Below, in pieces: positions 10,657 through 22,300 of a stretch of 64,000 nucleotides of DNA (positions are counted from its first letter, which is position 1; each line of letters starts with the position of its first letter). Origin of the DNA: Taenia hydatigena (lineage: Eukaryota > Platyhelminthes > Cestoda > Cyclophyllidea > Taeniidae); contig JADWOT020000006.1 of assembly GCA_036345935.2 (NCBI GenBank), positions 5,521,543 through 5,585,542 on the forward strand. Direction: 5' to 3'. A model generated the notes under the pieces. The model searched no databases. It worked only from the letters and a program-made list of their open reading frames with translations, and was not told the DNA's origin. The position numbers and the translations under genes are program-made.

Positions 10657-11829
10657 TAAAACTCTTAATGAAGTTGTCTGAGCCTGCTTGTGGGTGATGT
10701 CACTTCATTCGTCAATTGACCACGATTGTATAGGCACCACTTCTCCACGTTGTCTTAACAACCACCCTCACCGTTGGCTTTCTTCTGTGATGGCTGCATA
10801 ATGACAGTCATTCATTTACGTGGAGTTTCCATACCTCTCTCAACAATCGAGTGCATGAATCCTCTCCCAGACCATTGTAAGGTGTATACAACTGCAACTG
10901 CAACAACCACCACCATTACGGCCTCGATGATCACTGACGTCCAGACGTGCAGCCGCCTCCACACTGGTAACATGTGAACCACTCCATCGTCCACTGCTGT
11001 GTCTCACCACCTTTTCCCACGGTACTGGCAGTCTTTCGTACGGGTTGACGTCTTCAGGCTCCACGCCTTTGTGCAAAGGAACGACCAACTCCACCATCCT
11101 CAAGCGCCATTCCACGCCAACACGTGCTTTCCCCGCCTGTATTGCATGCAGCAACTACACGGTAGACCTGGTCTGACTTATGTGCGTCTCCTAGGGCACC
11201 CCTCCCCCCGCCTCCCCAATTGAAGACTCTTTAAACACCCTTCTGCACTTTAAGTTGACATCACTCAATAAGGCCGTTGCTGATGCCAAGCTACACTACC
11301 TAAATACGCCTCGATTAAGCTGACAACGAAGGAAAGAGACAGGAATTGGATTGTGGAGGACAGGATGATCTATTCTATTGACGCAGGAAAACGTCCGACT
11401 CCCTTGTTTTACCGGACATCTCCACCTTCAGTTTCGTTAAATCCTTTTTGACACGCAAAGCACTCAGTCGCGTCTCGGGGTCGCCATCCCAACATTCGGG
11501 TAGGAGGCTGTCGAAGAAGTCGGAAACGCGCCTCCATTCTGTTGCCTCGGAGGGCTGGAGTGGATCTGGGGCATCGATTTCTCCTGTAATTTGCAAAACA
11601 ACGTTGAACTCAACGATAAGATGGATAAGTCAACGAATGGGATGGTTGGCTGCGCATTATTGAGTGAGCAAGTTACTGCTATGCTCACCTTTCTCCTGCA
11701 AATCGTTGTTACTAATGCCATCTCTCCGTGAGAAACAGATTGGTCAGAATTAACGGTAGGCAAAAAACACACGACACCTACAACTCGGTCCTTTGTAGAT
11801 GCGTTTATTGTGCCCAGATCGTGCAGTAT
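10657..11829 (-). repeat. Copied 3' end of the receptor gene, copy B
   Basis: Matches 18165-19331 with an offset of 7,502 bp and 1417-2589 with an offset of 9,240 bp, with few substitutions. At two diagnostic sites (AGGAATTGG and CCCTTGTTTT) it agrees with the genuine receptor locus, while unit A differs, so A carries private changes. Confidence 0.9.
11375..11583 (-). pseudogene. Orphan copy B of the TGF-beta receptor-like terminal exon
   Basis: Intact 69-codon frame with acceptor, as at 2135. It differs from the genuine exon by N to D three residues into the frame (EID for EIN). The other kinase exons are absent from this unit. Confidence 0.8.
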
Positions 11830-11913
11830 GCATCCGCATTCGAAATAGTTTGCATTAAACTTTATAGCAGCGCGATTGATGTCAATTTTGAAGTAGGCCA
11901 CAGAAGCGTTTAC

Positions 11914-12729
11914 TTAGTGCATAGCGGCGTCCAACTGGCACTTGTCGCTGACGCTCAGCTCAGCAGCTTGGACAAAGGCATCTCCGGCTTCCTTCCACTT
12001 GTGCGCCATTTTGAAGCAGTTAGCTGCACGCTCATAGAGAGCCACGCGCTCTTCTGTTCCATCAGAGCCACTGTATTTGAGAAAGGGAGTAAAGTCAGAA
12101 ATTGTTTACTCACTCCGCCTCCGTCAATAAGTGAACGATAAGAAGCCACGCTCTTAACACTCACTCCACCAGCGCATGCAAAAAGTGATTCCTACACTTC
12201 CTTTACCTACATCTCATGTCCCACATAGGGAGTTGAACAATGCTAAGCAGTGTGATGCATATCATTATAAAGTACGCAGAGTAATCGACACTTGCTCAGA
12301 ACTGAAGTGCCTTAGTCTAAATCAGTGCCACCCAGAGAGGGACTGCAACACGTGTAGTGAAGACAAAATACTACACAAATACTGCCACAATGATGAAATA
12401 AACCACCTAACCTTTCATCTAAGCAGAGTGAACTGCAGCACGACATACGAGTTGCAAAAGCCCCCCAAAATACCTCAAAATACAGAGCAATTGCAAGCAA
12501 ATCGCCAGAGGCTGTCTCTTGATCCTATCTACAAGCATACCAGCTCCAAATAACGCACACGGTTCTGAAGCATTATAGCAAGCCATCGCAGTTTAGCAAG
12601 AAAGATTTAACAAGAACAAACACCAATGCATTTCACACACCCTGAGAACAATGAACGGAAGAACCCTCCTTTCGGGTGCTTAGCAGCACTAGCTAAGTAC
12701 TCACGAGCCTTCCTCTCATTTTCATCCAT
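11914..12729 (-). pseudogene. alpha-SNAP N-terminal fragment, copy B (exons 1-2 only)
   Basis: Same structure as 2674-3489: exon 1 12729-12641, exon 2 12070-11914, ending in the same TAA at the presumed donor. The shared stop shows the lesion predates duplication or was spread by conversion. Confidence 0.8.
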
Positions 12730-14508
12730 CTTGTAACTCCACCCCCAAGCGGCACCGCACCAGCAATTTGAAAGTGTGCCCGCGTCCATCATCAGCAGTA
12801 GTTTATGCCCCAACAGCACGATCTACGTGGTTCAACCTGTAACGATTTAGATGCATCTCCACCAGTTGGTGTTGCGAACGGGTTACTTAAGTGTAAGATA
12901 GCTGATGCAATATTATTTGTTAGAGACGTAATTAACGCAGTTCTAGAATATTAACCGCAAGTCTCGAATTATTTTATAAAACAAAAGAGGATACCTTAAT
13001 CAGGTAAACGCAAGGTGGTTTCCTTAAGTTGGATCCACTTGACCCTATTTTTAACATAGCTTTGGTGCAGATAAAAAATGCTTCACTTTGAAGATGCTCG
13101 ATCATCGTGCAGTCCTGGACACGATTGGTTCAAATTCTGATGCGCTTAGTTAAGAATAAGCACCCACCTTAAGCACTATTAGTTTGTTCGTTTACTTGAC
13201 CAACAAAATTGTTTGACAAGCTTCATTGCTTGTGCCCACTTCAGCCAATGTGACTTGATGTTTTAAGCTGCTTCATGAAGCAAACCAGTTAAATGGTCTG
13301 AAAACGTCCCAACTGTCAGCTGCTGATATGCCGAGTTTAGTGGTCTCTTCTATGCTCTCCTTGAGGGCGATCTCCTACATCAAGTACTCAATATTCACGC
13401 CTCATCTCAAAGTTCCATCACTGACAGGTTGTGCAGAATTGTTTCAACCACTCTCAAATTTATTGAAGAAGAACAACAAGCGAACAACACAAGCTACCCA
13501 TACTTCACCTACTTCACCATTATACTTCTTAACGCTTCCAAATGCATTACCGTGATGATTTGGTAGTCAATTTGATCCCCCCATGTATGTGCAAAGTCCC
13601 TAGTGTCAGTGGTTTGTGAACCCGTCTCCCGCCTTAGCATACCCCATCACAGCTTCGAAAGGGCTCAGAATGCTGCACCACACCGCCTAAAATGTCAGAC
13701 CTCACTGACATTATTTTAACCTTCGAGTGCTGCCAGTCCACAGCCTAACACCAGATATTCCACTTCACTGCATTGGCTCAGACGCAACATGCTTTCGGCA
13801 TCTCCGTTACCCAACTGAAGCACCCGTGCGAAATCCACCCACGACCAGTTCGAACCACACTTCACACCACTACCTATCATCCTAAGGTTACTACTATTAT
13901 TATACTTCATTCTTGCGTCACTCATTCTTCGTTAGCTACCGCAATGCTTCATTGATTTAAAGCTTCCATCTATGCTACTTCGTGAGCACCTCCAGCGCCA
14001 TCTGACTCAGGCACTTCTTAAAGAAATCAACGACGTGTGTAGGCGGATGTATTCCCGCTACTATGTGCATAAACCCGTTAATCTAACAACTTTTTACGGT
14101 AGCTGTTTCACCGCAGTTCTTTACACGAAAAGGACTATTAAGTACAACACCAGTTCCTGCATCCCTTTCCTTCTTTGCGTCAGTCAAAGTGGTCCATCTC
14201 ACATTCAACCACGACAATTAGCCACTGCCCATCTATCGCATTTATATGTGCGATAAGCCTCCTTACGTACTTTTCGCCCAAATTGGATAGGCAATCGGTT
14301 CACGAGCCACACATTAATCAGACTGGACCTTCGAAAGGATCGCCATCCAAGATTAACTTCCAATAATGAATACTATTGTTAATTCACCCCAAACCCAATT
14401 GTTGCCGATCGCACAAAACTGTACAGCACCTTAGGCACCACCACTGACAGGAAGGAAGGTGAAAGCAGTAAGTGGACATTGTTAGAAGACGTCGCACATT
14501 TAAAAGGA
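12730..14508. other. No gene recognised (unit B)
   Basis: Counterpart of 3490-5268, nearly identical. Short open frames only. Confidence 0.5.
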
Positions 14509-16605
14509 TTAACAAAGGCAAGTTTTATGTCGAGCAAAGCAACGCCAACAAAATTCGTATAGGCACTTGCGGCAGGTCATGTGGTTGCAGCCTCCATTTT
14601 TCTAAAACACACGCACATACCGAAGTGTTACAATCGGCAACGTGTTCCTCCTCAACTAGAATAGTATACCTTCTTGCCAGTTTGTGAAGGACTTGGAAAA
14701 CCCTCCACCTCAAATCTACTCACTTTCAATGAGAAGGAAACTTCTTCGAAAAAATAGAAAATTGCGTCTGCAATTAAACTAGCTGTAATTGATAAATCTC
14801 GTTCAACACAGGCATAGTCTGGAGTGAAAGAAAATGCTGAGAGCTCGTGGAGAGCACTCAGAGAGCAGGTAACTCAACGCTGCCAAAGTTGGCATCTAGC
14901 TTCGGAAAAGTGATTGTAGGGATTTGCAGTGTCTATGACAACCAAGCATTTCCAGCAAAAATTCTTTCGGCATGAGGAACACAGCACACGATTGCAGCCG
15001 GTGTATTTCTGCATTGAAACGAAAGACACAGACGTGAAAAGGGAGAAATATGCAAACTATTCCATTAGCTGTAGATTCTAGACAAACTGAAAGGCGTATT
15101 TATGCACAGAGAAAAACACAGGCTGCTCAAGTGCCATCGGTGATAAGCGATCTGCGATCACATCTTGTTTAAAGAAAGACGCGGAACTCACCAAAATGGG
15201 TGACTTGCAGTTGGGGCAGGGCTTGCACTCTGTATTTATAAAAGTGTTTGACGCCACCTCCTGGATCAATTTAAGGATGTTGAGTTTTCCATGCTGCATC
15301 TCAAGCATGTTTTTACCTTCCGGACCAGCATTATTGTACCGCTCGACCAAGTCGTGAGCTACAGGAAGAGATAAAATCAGAATAAAACTTTGGCATCTGA
15401 CCTAATTTTGCACCCTGCTCGGTTAAAATGAATGATTATATGGAGAGATGCGAAGTGGTACCTTCTGCGGCAGTCAATTCGGCAAGCGGGCCAGATACGC
15501 AAGCCGTGTCGGGGTGAAAGTGTTGTCGACACTTGGCACAAAAATGAAACATGCACCGTGCACACACACCCTCCGTGAAATCGTCACTCAGCATCACATG
15601 TGGGTTTCGACACTGCGCATTGGGACACTCAACCACGTTTTTCATTGAGCTCAGTGTCCGGTTCAGAAGCATCGTCTCGTACTGCTCGTAGACTTCAGGG
15701 CTGACAATCTGTCTTATCTGAAATGAAACTCCACACTAAGCAAATACCTTCGAGTGAGTCATCCTGGCAAAAAGAAAACACTTCGTTACCTCTACTGGGT
15801 GCACCTCCTTACTACATGCAGCGCATACTGGTGAGCCAGAGTTAGCCCCACTTTCTACATTCTCGGCAATAGCTTTAGCAGCACAATCCTTGCAGAAAAT
15901 GTGACCACAACCTCTCAACCGTATGCATCTCACACCATCGCAGTCATCAAAACAAATCGGACACTCGTACGTGCCTGATTCGAATTCTTTATCACGCATT
16001 TCCTCCTCGAAGTCGATCAGGGTTTCCACGAACTGACAGCGATCCTCTAGTTCAACGAAATATTCTAGAGCATTTATCACCAGGGATGTCGGGTCACCCA
16101 AACTGAACAAAGAGGAAAGAGCGACATTCTGAAGATATTCACAACACGTCGTAAGGGAGCTGCCAGTGGAAACGGACGCCATAATATTGGACAAATTAGA
16201 TGTAAGTACTTCGATGAGCGTGGATGGAAGCCAAGCAGACTCAATCCAAAAAGCAAAATTCGGATCAAATGGGTAGCCACCATTTAGTTGAAAATTGAAA
16301 AATATTGGCGGTAGGGATGTGAGAATGTAGGTCATCGCATTACTGGACGAATCAAATATGCATATGTCTGAATACTTGACATTGCGTCTAATAGGTGGGC
16401 CCGAAAGATAAATATTATGCATTTTAGAATATTCTGCTTTGTATTCACCCGATAATTCATCCTCGTTGTTTATCTTAAACCGCCCATTATATGCATTCAC
16501 GAGCTCATTCATTTCCATAAGGGCCATCTTCCTATTTCGGCTTGCGACAAATTCTGGAGAAAGACACGGGGGCTTCTTTATAAGCTCTTGAATAAGGTCA
16601 GCCAT
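14509..16605 (-). CDS. RNF14-like RBR E3 ubiquitin ligase, copy B
   Basis: Exons 16605-15790, 15717-15462, 15358-15192 and 14601-14509 join in phase to 443 aa. The domain order is the same as copy A: RWD, RING1, IBR and RING2 with the catalytic cysteine in [10 protein letters not shown] at residue 418. RING1 reads [15 protein letters not shown], which is the more canonical CxIC form; copy A has CLVC with four further changes nearby. The N-terminus also differs ([19 protein letters not shown] against [19 protein letters not shown]). From about residue 25 to 160, and through the IBR and RING2, the two proteins are almost identical. Both copies are intact, so two ligases with different E2-binding loops may be made. 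Confidence 0.92.
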
Positions 16606-16940
16606 ATTGGGCTATACCTATTCGAATGATGCACCCCTGTGAAAACTTGGACACAACGGTCGGCAAACTTGTGGGAAGCGCAAGCAGCAGCAAGCAGCCT
16701 AAACTCAAAAACAGATAGTTAAAACACGATTATATTTTTAATCTGCAAAACTCAAAAGCAGCCTACTTACATGTACTAAGTTTTTTTAATGAAATAAAAA
16801 TTCTACGCCCTTGGTGGCAAATCGTTTAAGGTTATTGAATAGACGCTTACTTAACAAAAATCAATTACTTATTAATGCAAAGTCTAAGTCGAATCGTTGC
16901 CGCGATTTTTTAAAGTAACCACAAAATTAGTTGCATTGCA
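16606..16940 (-). promoter_or_regulatory. 5' flank of RBR copy B
   Basis: AT-rich flank, partly alignable with 7381-7540 but strongly diverged; no motif I can name. It ends at the small LTR element, whose insertion lies about 335 bp upstream of the start codon. Confidence 0.35.
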
Positions 16941-17835
16941 TGTAGCGTCCTGAGGCTCCCTTAAGGCAAAAGAAGGCAACGTGGCAGGGTATCTTACATA
17001 TATTCACCGGACAGAGGGAAATAGGCTGCTGGCATGGCTCGGAGGCCAGCCCACACGGCTAGGGCAAAACAGCCACCTCTGTATCTTTGACAGAAACCGG
17101 CAGTTCTAACAAACAAAGTACTACATTGCCCCTCTCCTCTTTCGAGCGTCGTCCCTGACGCGCCCCTTCACACACCTCCCGTGTCAGCCATCACAACATA
17201 CTTGGTGCTGCAAGAAGCACCCACGAGCTAACCATGCCAGTCGCCAACATTCGACGCGATTGAGGCGATGCTTGACACCAACGTCAGTGATCCCTCTTGA
17301 CAGTGCATTGCAACTCGAATTTCGTCCAGCTTGGAATCGAAATTCGGACTAAGTGGTTCTGTCGACCATCAGTATGTCCGTAGGGAGGCATTAGCACGTC
17401 GATCTTTTTAAACAAATATAATAGGGGTAATCTTCAAAACGAAACTTTCCAAGTGGTTCATGGCTAGTGTCGCTTCATTTGTTGATAGCTTTCTTGTAGA
17501 ACACGGAGAAGGGGTAGATGCCGGAGGTGGACGTCGTTCGTGGCCTATCCGTAGCACGTGCACTTCTTTCGCACCGCTGCAACATGCCGCAGGCGGTAGA
17601 GATCGGGATAGTAACCCTATAGAGTAGGGTCCGCTTTCCGCTGCCACCAATGTAGCGTCCCGAGGCTCCCTTAAGGCAAAAGAAGGCAAAGTGGCAGGGT
17701 ACAATACATATATTCACCGAACAGAGGGAAATAGGCTGCTGGCATGGCCCGGAGGCCAGCCCACACAGCTAGGGCAGTATGGCCACCTCTGTGTCCTTGA
17801 CAGAAACCGGCAGTTCTAACAAACAAAGTACTACA
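16941..17835 (-). mobile_element. Small non-autonomous LTR element (TRIM-like), complete
   Basis: Two direct LTRs of 185 bp (16941-17125 and 17651-17835) differ at about 14 sites by my count. They enclose a 525-bp interior without a reading frame of recognisable type. TTGCA flanks it on both sides (16936-16940 and 17836-17840), a 5-bp target duplication. On the minus strand the 5' LTR is followed at once by TTGGTGGCAGCGG, a plausible tRNA primer-binding site. The 3' LTR is preceded by AAAGAGGAGAGGGGCAA, a good polypurine tract. This fixes the orientation and shows a real retrotransposition product. It could be a TRIM or an internally deleted gypsy copy. Confidence 0.85.
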
Positions 17836-18164
17836 TTGCACTTAAGTAATTTTTTCGAATCGTCAAATAATTTAACTAATGTATCTCTGTGTATGTAGTC
17901 GTCACGTATTTCAAGTGACTTCTTGCAATTTGCAAAGAGTGCTATTCGCACATTCTAAGAGTCTTTGTCGAGGAGCGGAACTATGTGGTAATTTATATGA
18001 CATGGCCTTCTGGCTTATGATCTGCATCTATCCCTCTTTCCACCTTGTTTCCATCATAACACCGCTAAGCAGTCTAACTATATTCCCTTTCCGGTTCATA
18101 GCACGAGATACAGGTGTCCTGTCTTCCACTTGATTTATATACCTGCAAAGAAACAGCAAAAAAC
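17836..18164. other. No gene recognised
   Basis: Sequence between the LTR element and the start of the 1.17-kb triplicated segment. It has a 60-codon minus-strand open frame (17951-17769) that runs into the LTR and resembles no family I know. Confidence 0.4.
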
Positions 18165-19331
18165 GCTTAATGAAGTTGTCTGAGCCTGCTTGTGGGTGAT
18201 GTCACTTCATTTGTCAATTGACCACGATTGTATAGGCACCACTTCTCCACGTTGTCTTAACAACCACCCTCACCGTTGGCTTTCTTCTGTGATGGCTGCA
18301 TAATGACAGTCATTCATTTACGTGGAGTTTCCATACCTCTCTCAACAATCGAGTGCATGAATCCTCTCCCAGACCATTGTAAGGTGTATACAACTGCAAC
18401 TGCAACAACCACCACCATTACGGCCTCGATGATCACTGACGTCCAGACGTGCAGCCGCCTCCACACTGGTAACATGTGAACCACTCCATCGTCCACTGCT
18501 GTGTCTCACCACCTTTTCCCACGGTACTGGCAGTCTTTCGTACGGGTTGACGTCTTCAGGCTCCACGCCTTTGTGCAAAGGAACGACCAACTCCACCATC
18601 CTCAAGCGCCATTCCACGCCAACACGTGCTCTCCCCGCCTGTATTGCATGCAGCAGCTACACGGTAGACCTGGTCTGACTTATGTGCGTCTCCTAGGGCA
18701 CCCCTCCCCCCGCCCCCCCAATTGAAGACTCTTTAAACACCCTTCTGCACTTTAAGTTGACATCACTCAATAAGGCCGTTGCTGATGCCAAGCTACACTA
18801 CCTAAATACGCCTCGATTAAGCTGACAACGAAGGAAAGAGACAGGAATTGGATTGTGGAGGACAGGATGATCTATTCTATTGACGCAGGAAAACGTCCGA
18901 CTCCCTTGTTTTACCGGACATCTCCACCTTCAGTTTCGTTAAATCCTTTTTGACACGCAAAGCACTCAGTCGCGTCTCGGGGTCGCCATCCCAACATTCG
19001 GGTAGGAGGCTGTCGAAGAAGTCGGAAACGCGCCTCCATTCTGTTGCCTCGGAGGGCTGGAGTGGATCTGGGGCATTGATTTCTCCTGTAATTTGCAAAA
19101 CAACGTTGAACTCAACGATAAGATGGATAAGTCAACGAATGGGATGGTTGGCTGCGCATTATTGAGTGAGCAAGTTACTGCTATGCTCACCTTTCTCCTG
19201 CAAATCGTTGTTACTAATGCCATCTCTCCGTGAGAAACAGATTGGTCAGAATTAACGGTAGGCAAAAAACACACGACACCTACAACTCGGTCCTTTGTAG
19301 ATGCGTTTATTGTGCCCAGATCGTGCAGTGC
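18165..19331 (-). repeat. Genuine receptor 3' segment (copy C of the triplicated 1.17 kb)
   Basis: This copy alone is contiguous with the other receptor exons on its right (21783-29172), so it is the source locus. Identity with units A and B stops near 18165 and again at about 19331, inside the receptor's last intron. Confidence 0.88.
18391..18640 (+). repeat. ~210-bp repeat R2, plus orientation
   Basis: Matches the reverse complement of 24265-24475 at roughly 80% by eye (for example cacggtactggcagtcttt against cacggtactgggagccttt). Also present inside copies A and B (about 1649-1898 and 10889-11138). It lies 3' of the receptor stop codon. Confidence 0.65.
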
Positions 19332-22300
19332 GCGTCCGCATTTGACTCTGCATTAGCTTAATAAACCTCTCTTGCCCTTATTCAACTGTTTCGCAATTTA
19401 ACTTGGTAACTTTCTGACATCTAAAGATGGTTTTTCGTGGCTGCTTTACCACGGAGCAGAACATAGCCATTGCTTTGCGACGCACACTTCGTCGTGTGTC
19501 AGTCTGAACCAAGTGGTGTTCTTCGGTTCGGTGGTTGTCAGGCGGGAAGCTTGATAAAACCCACTGAAGACTTAATGCGGCATCTTCTGCTGTTCAATGC
19601 TTTGCCAGAAAGTACGTCCCATTCTCACCCCAAGTAAATTCCAACATCTTGTTGCCTTGCATGTTTCGATGTTGTATAGCCAAATTGATCTGTGGCTGAA
19701 CTTTTTGTGTGTAAATGATATAATGCGATGGGATTTAAATGGAAAATGTGGTACACACTTTTTTTAAACGTCCATATCTTTCTTACTTTAATCCTATTCC
19801 GAGTTTGACTGGAATGCCTCCCTAAGTAGAATAATATCTCGGTATTGGAGGACTCTTATATTCAAACGTGGAATTAAACAGTGAACAAGGTACACAGAGA
19901 ATGTTTCGTGCGTTATCGACGGAGTACTAAATCTTAGAAAATTTACCATCGCTGGGAACTGATCTCTGACCCTTAATGCGTGAATCTAAATGATAAGCAG
20001 CATTTGCATCACTGGAGTTACAATCCCCAGTCCAGACGAGGTACTCGTGGGGCACAATCAAAAGATGAATTAAAATTGGTAAAAGAAAACAACACAAAAG
20101 CATTTTGGATCACATTTTACTTGAACAGCGAAGCGCTTAGACCGTATTGGCTGAACCCGTCATGCCAATCACTTTGATCTCAACCCTCCTCCCGGGGAAC
20201 ACGACAAAGATATCCATTGCCTTTGTGCGACCCGCATGTCTACAGGCCTCGCCCCTCCCGCCGTCAACTCTATGATCATCATTACCACCACTAAATAAGA
20301 CATATAAATCAATGGAAAGAGGGGAAGTCTTGGACCTCCCAGGAAGCCTCCCGCCTCAAGCAGCCAGCTTGATTACTCGGGCATCCGATGGCCAAAGCGT
20401 GAAATCTCCATCGCACGTTCTTCTCGCAAAGCTGAATGTTTACGTAGCGTCCACCATTAAGCCTACCTTGCCTAACGCCTTCAAGCAAACAGAGTAATGT
20501 GGCCGTCGCGGCTTCCCAATTTTGTCTTTTCATCCATAAATGACAAACTGCTATAGGTGTACACAAGTTTTCCAGTTAGTATAGCTCGATTGCGCTGTCG
20601 ATTTTTCACTGCCTTCAAGGCAGGCAAGACTATTTGCTCGAGTTTCTATTTAAACCGCGCCCCCTGTGCTCTCAGAGGTCGGCAGGAGGGGTGTCTTTTT
20701 TGCTGATCCAGAGGCACGGCACACAGCACACATCGCCGCGGTCGAATGACTTATATCAGCGCACACGGGTGGCGATAACGTCGATGCTGTTAACACAATG
20801 CCGCGTTGCATCGTCGGTCCAGATTGCGGATAATGGCAAGGTGTGGAGGGGGTAGGGGGGCACGTACGCACGCACACGGCCGATCAGGGTGCGCCGCACA
20901 GCATATGTGCGCGCGCACGCACTTGATTGGTTGCTGGGCTGATTGACGGAGGGGGCGGGGATGAAACACAAGAAAATTGCTTCGATGTTTGCCTCCGTGT
21001 GTGTATGCGATTTTTTTGAAAGTGGACTTTGAAAATGAAACGATGAACTTTCGAAAGCGACTGATTAACACTTTCCAGGTCTGATGTAACCTGAATGTGG
21101 CGTGTTCTTCACCGTTTGCGTCAAGCTAATATTGGCATGATTGTGCCTCCGATCTCCTACAATTAACATGAATGGCACGTCTAATTCAATTTACTTAGAA
21201 TCGGTACTTAGCTAATTCGGTCTAGAACAGCCTAGTGTTCCCATTTCTCATCACTACGCCAACCAGCTAATCTGTGTCGTAAATGGACACTGGGTTAGGC
21301 GGTGGTCTTTCAGACAGTTTTATTATGCTGAACTATGTCGTCCACCGTCGACAAAATGAAAGGGAAAATGCGATACATACCTTCTTCGACTTTGAATAAT
21401 TTTTGTACATAACTCTAAGGTGGGATCAACTGTTCTCCTTATAGAGGTAAGTAAATAATAAAAGGCAGTTCGTTCAGAATAGACGAATAGGAGGAAATCC
21501 AGCTAAATCGACCCCACCGTTCCTCACTCAATCACTAGTCTGGACGCATTTTTATCCTGTGGCAAACATTTTGACATTTGAGAACACCTTATTTTTGGCT
21601 GAAAAAAGTGTCCCGTTTTTACAGCCCTCAGCGACGTGAACCACAGTTTCCCGCTTAATAATTAATCAGCGCCTTTATTGCAACAACGGGGAATGGGAGC
21701 CCTTCTCCAATATTCAGTAATCCGGCGTAGATCAGTGAGACAAGGGAATAATTAAGAAATTAACCACTATATTTTAACCTACCGGATAAAATGGGCAGGC
21801 GAGGTCGCTGACCTTTGACGCAAACCATCGCCTTCGCCGTGGGTATGTCGGCATCTCGGGGCACCTGGAATGGGAAGTGGGAGGAGGAGGAAGGTAAAAT
21901 AATGTCAAAAAGTGGGATAGGCTTGCTGGTTTAGTGAGTTACCCAGAAACGGCCGGCATTTTGTCCCAAAGCCCAGGTAGCAATCTCCCAAATTACGATG
22001 CCAAGGGCGTAGATATCTGCGCGCTTGTGTGATTCAAAGCAGAAGGGAAAAAGGGTCTCTTCCATAATCTAAAGAAATCATTGCATGGATGAGAGTGTTC
22101 AATTCCCTGGATTGTTTGGTAAATATTTTGGTCATTTTGAAGTCTCTTTAATTTACCTATCATTTTGGAAGAGTATGATTTCAAAAAGGAATATCGTTGA
22201 GTGCATCCCACGTAGCATTGCAACGATGAATCACTTTTCCTGTCGCCTCTATAAAGTTTCATAATGGCTTTCATTTTTATGTTTACTTGCTTAATTTTTC

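Larger units (their letters stand above)
9241..16760. repeat. Tandem segmental duplication, unit B
   Basis: Second copy of the unit starting at window position 1. Stop codons inside the gypsy remnant and the stop ending the alpha-SNAP fragment are shared by both copies, so these had decayed before the duplication or were equalised after it. The right edge lies in the 5' flank of the RBR gene, where the two copies are still alignable but much more different than their coding exons. Confidence 0.95.
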
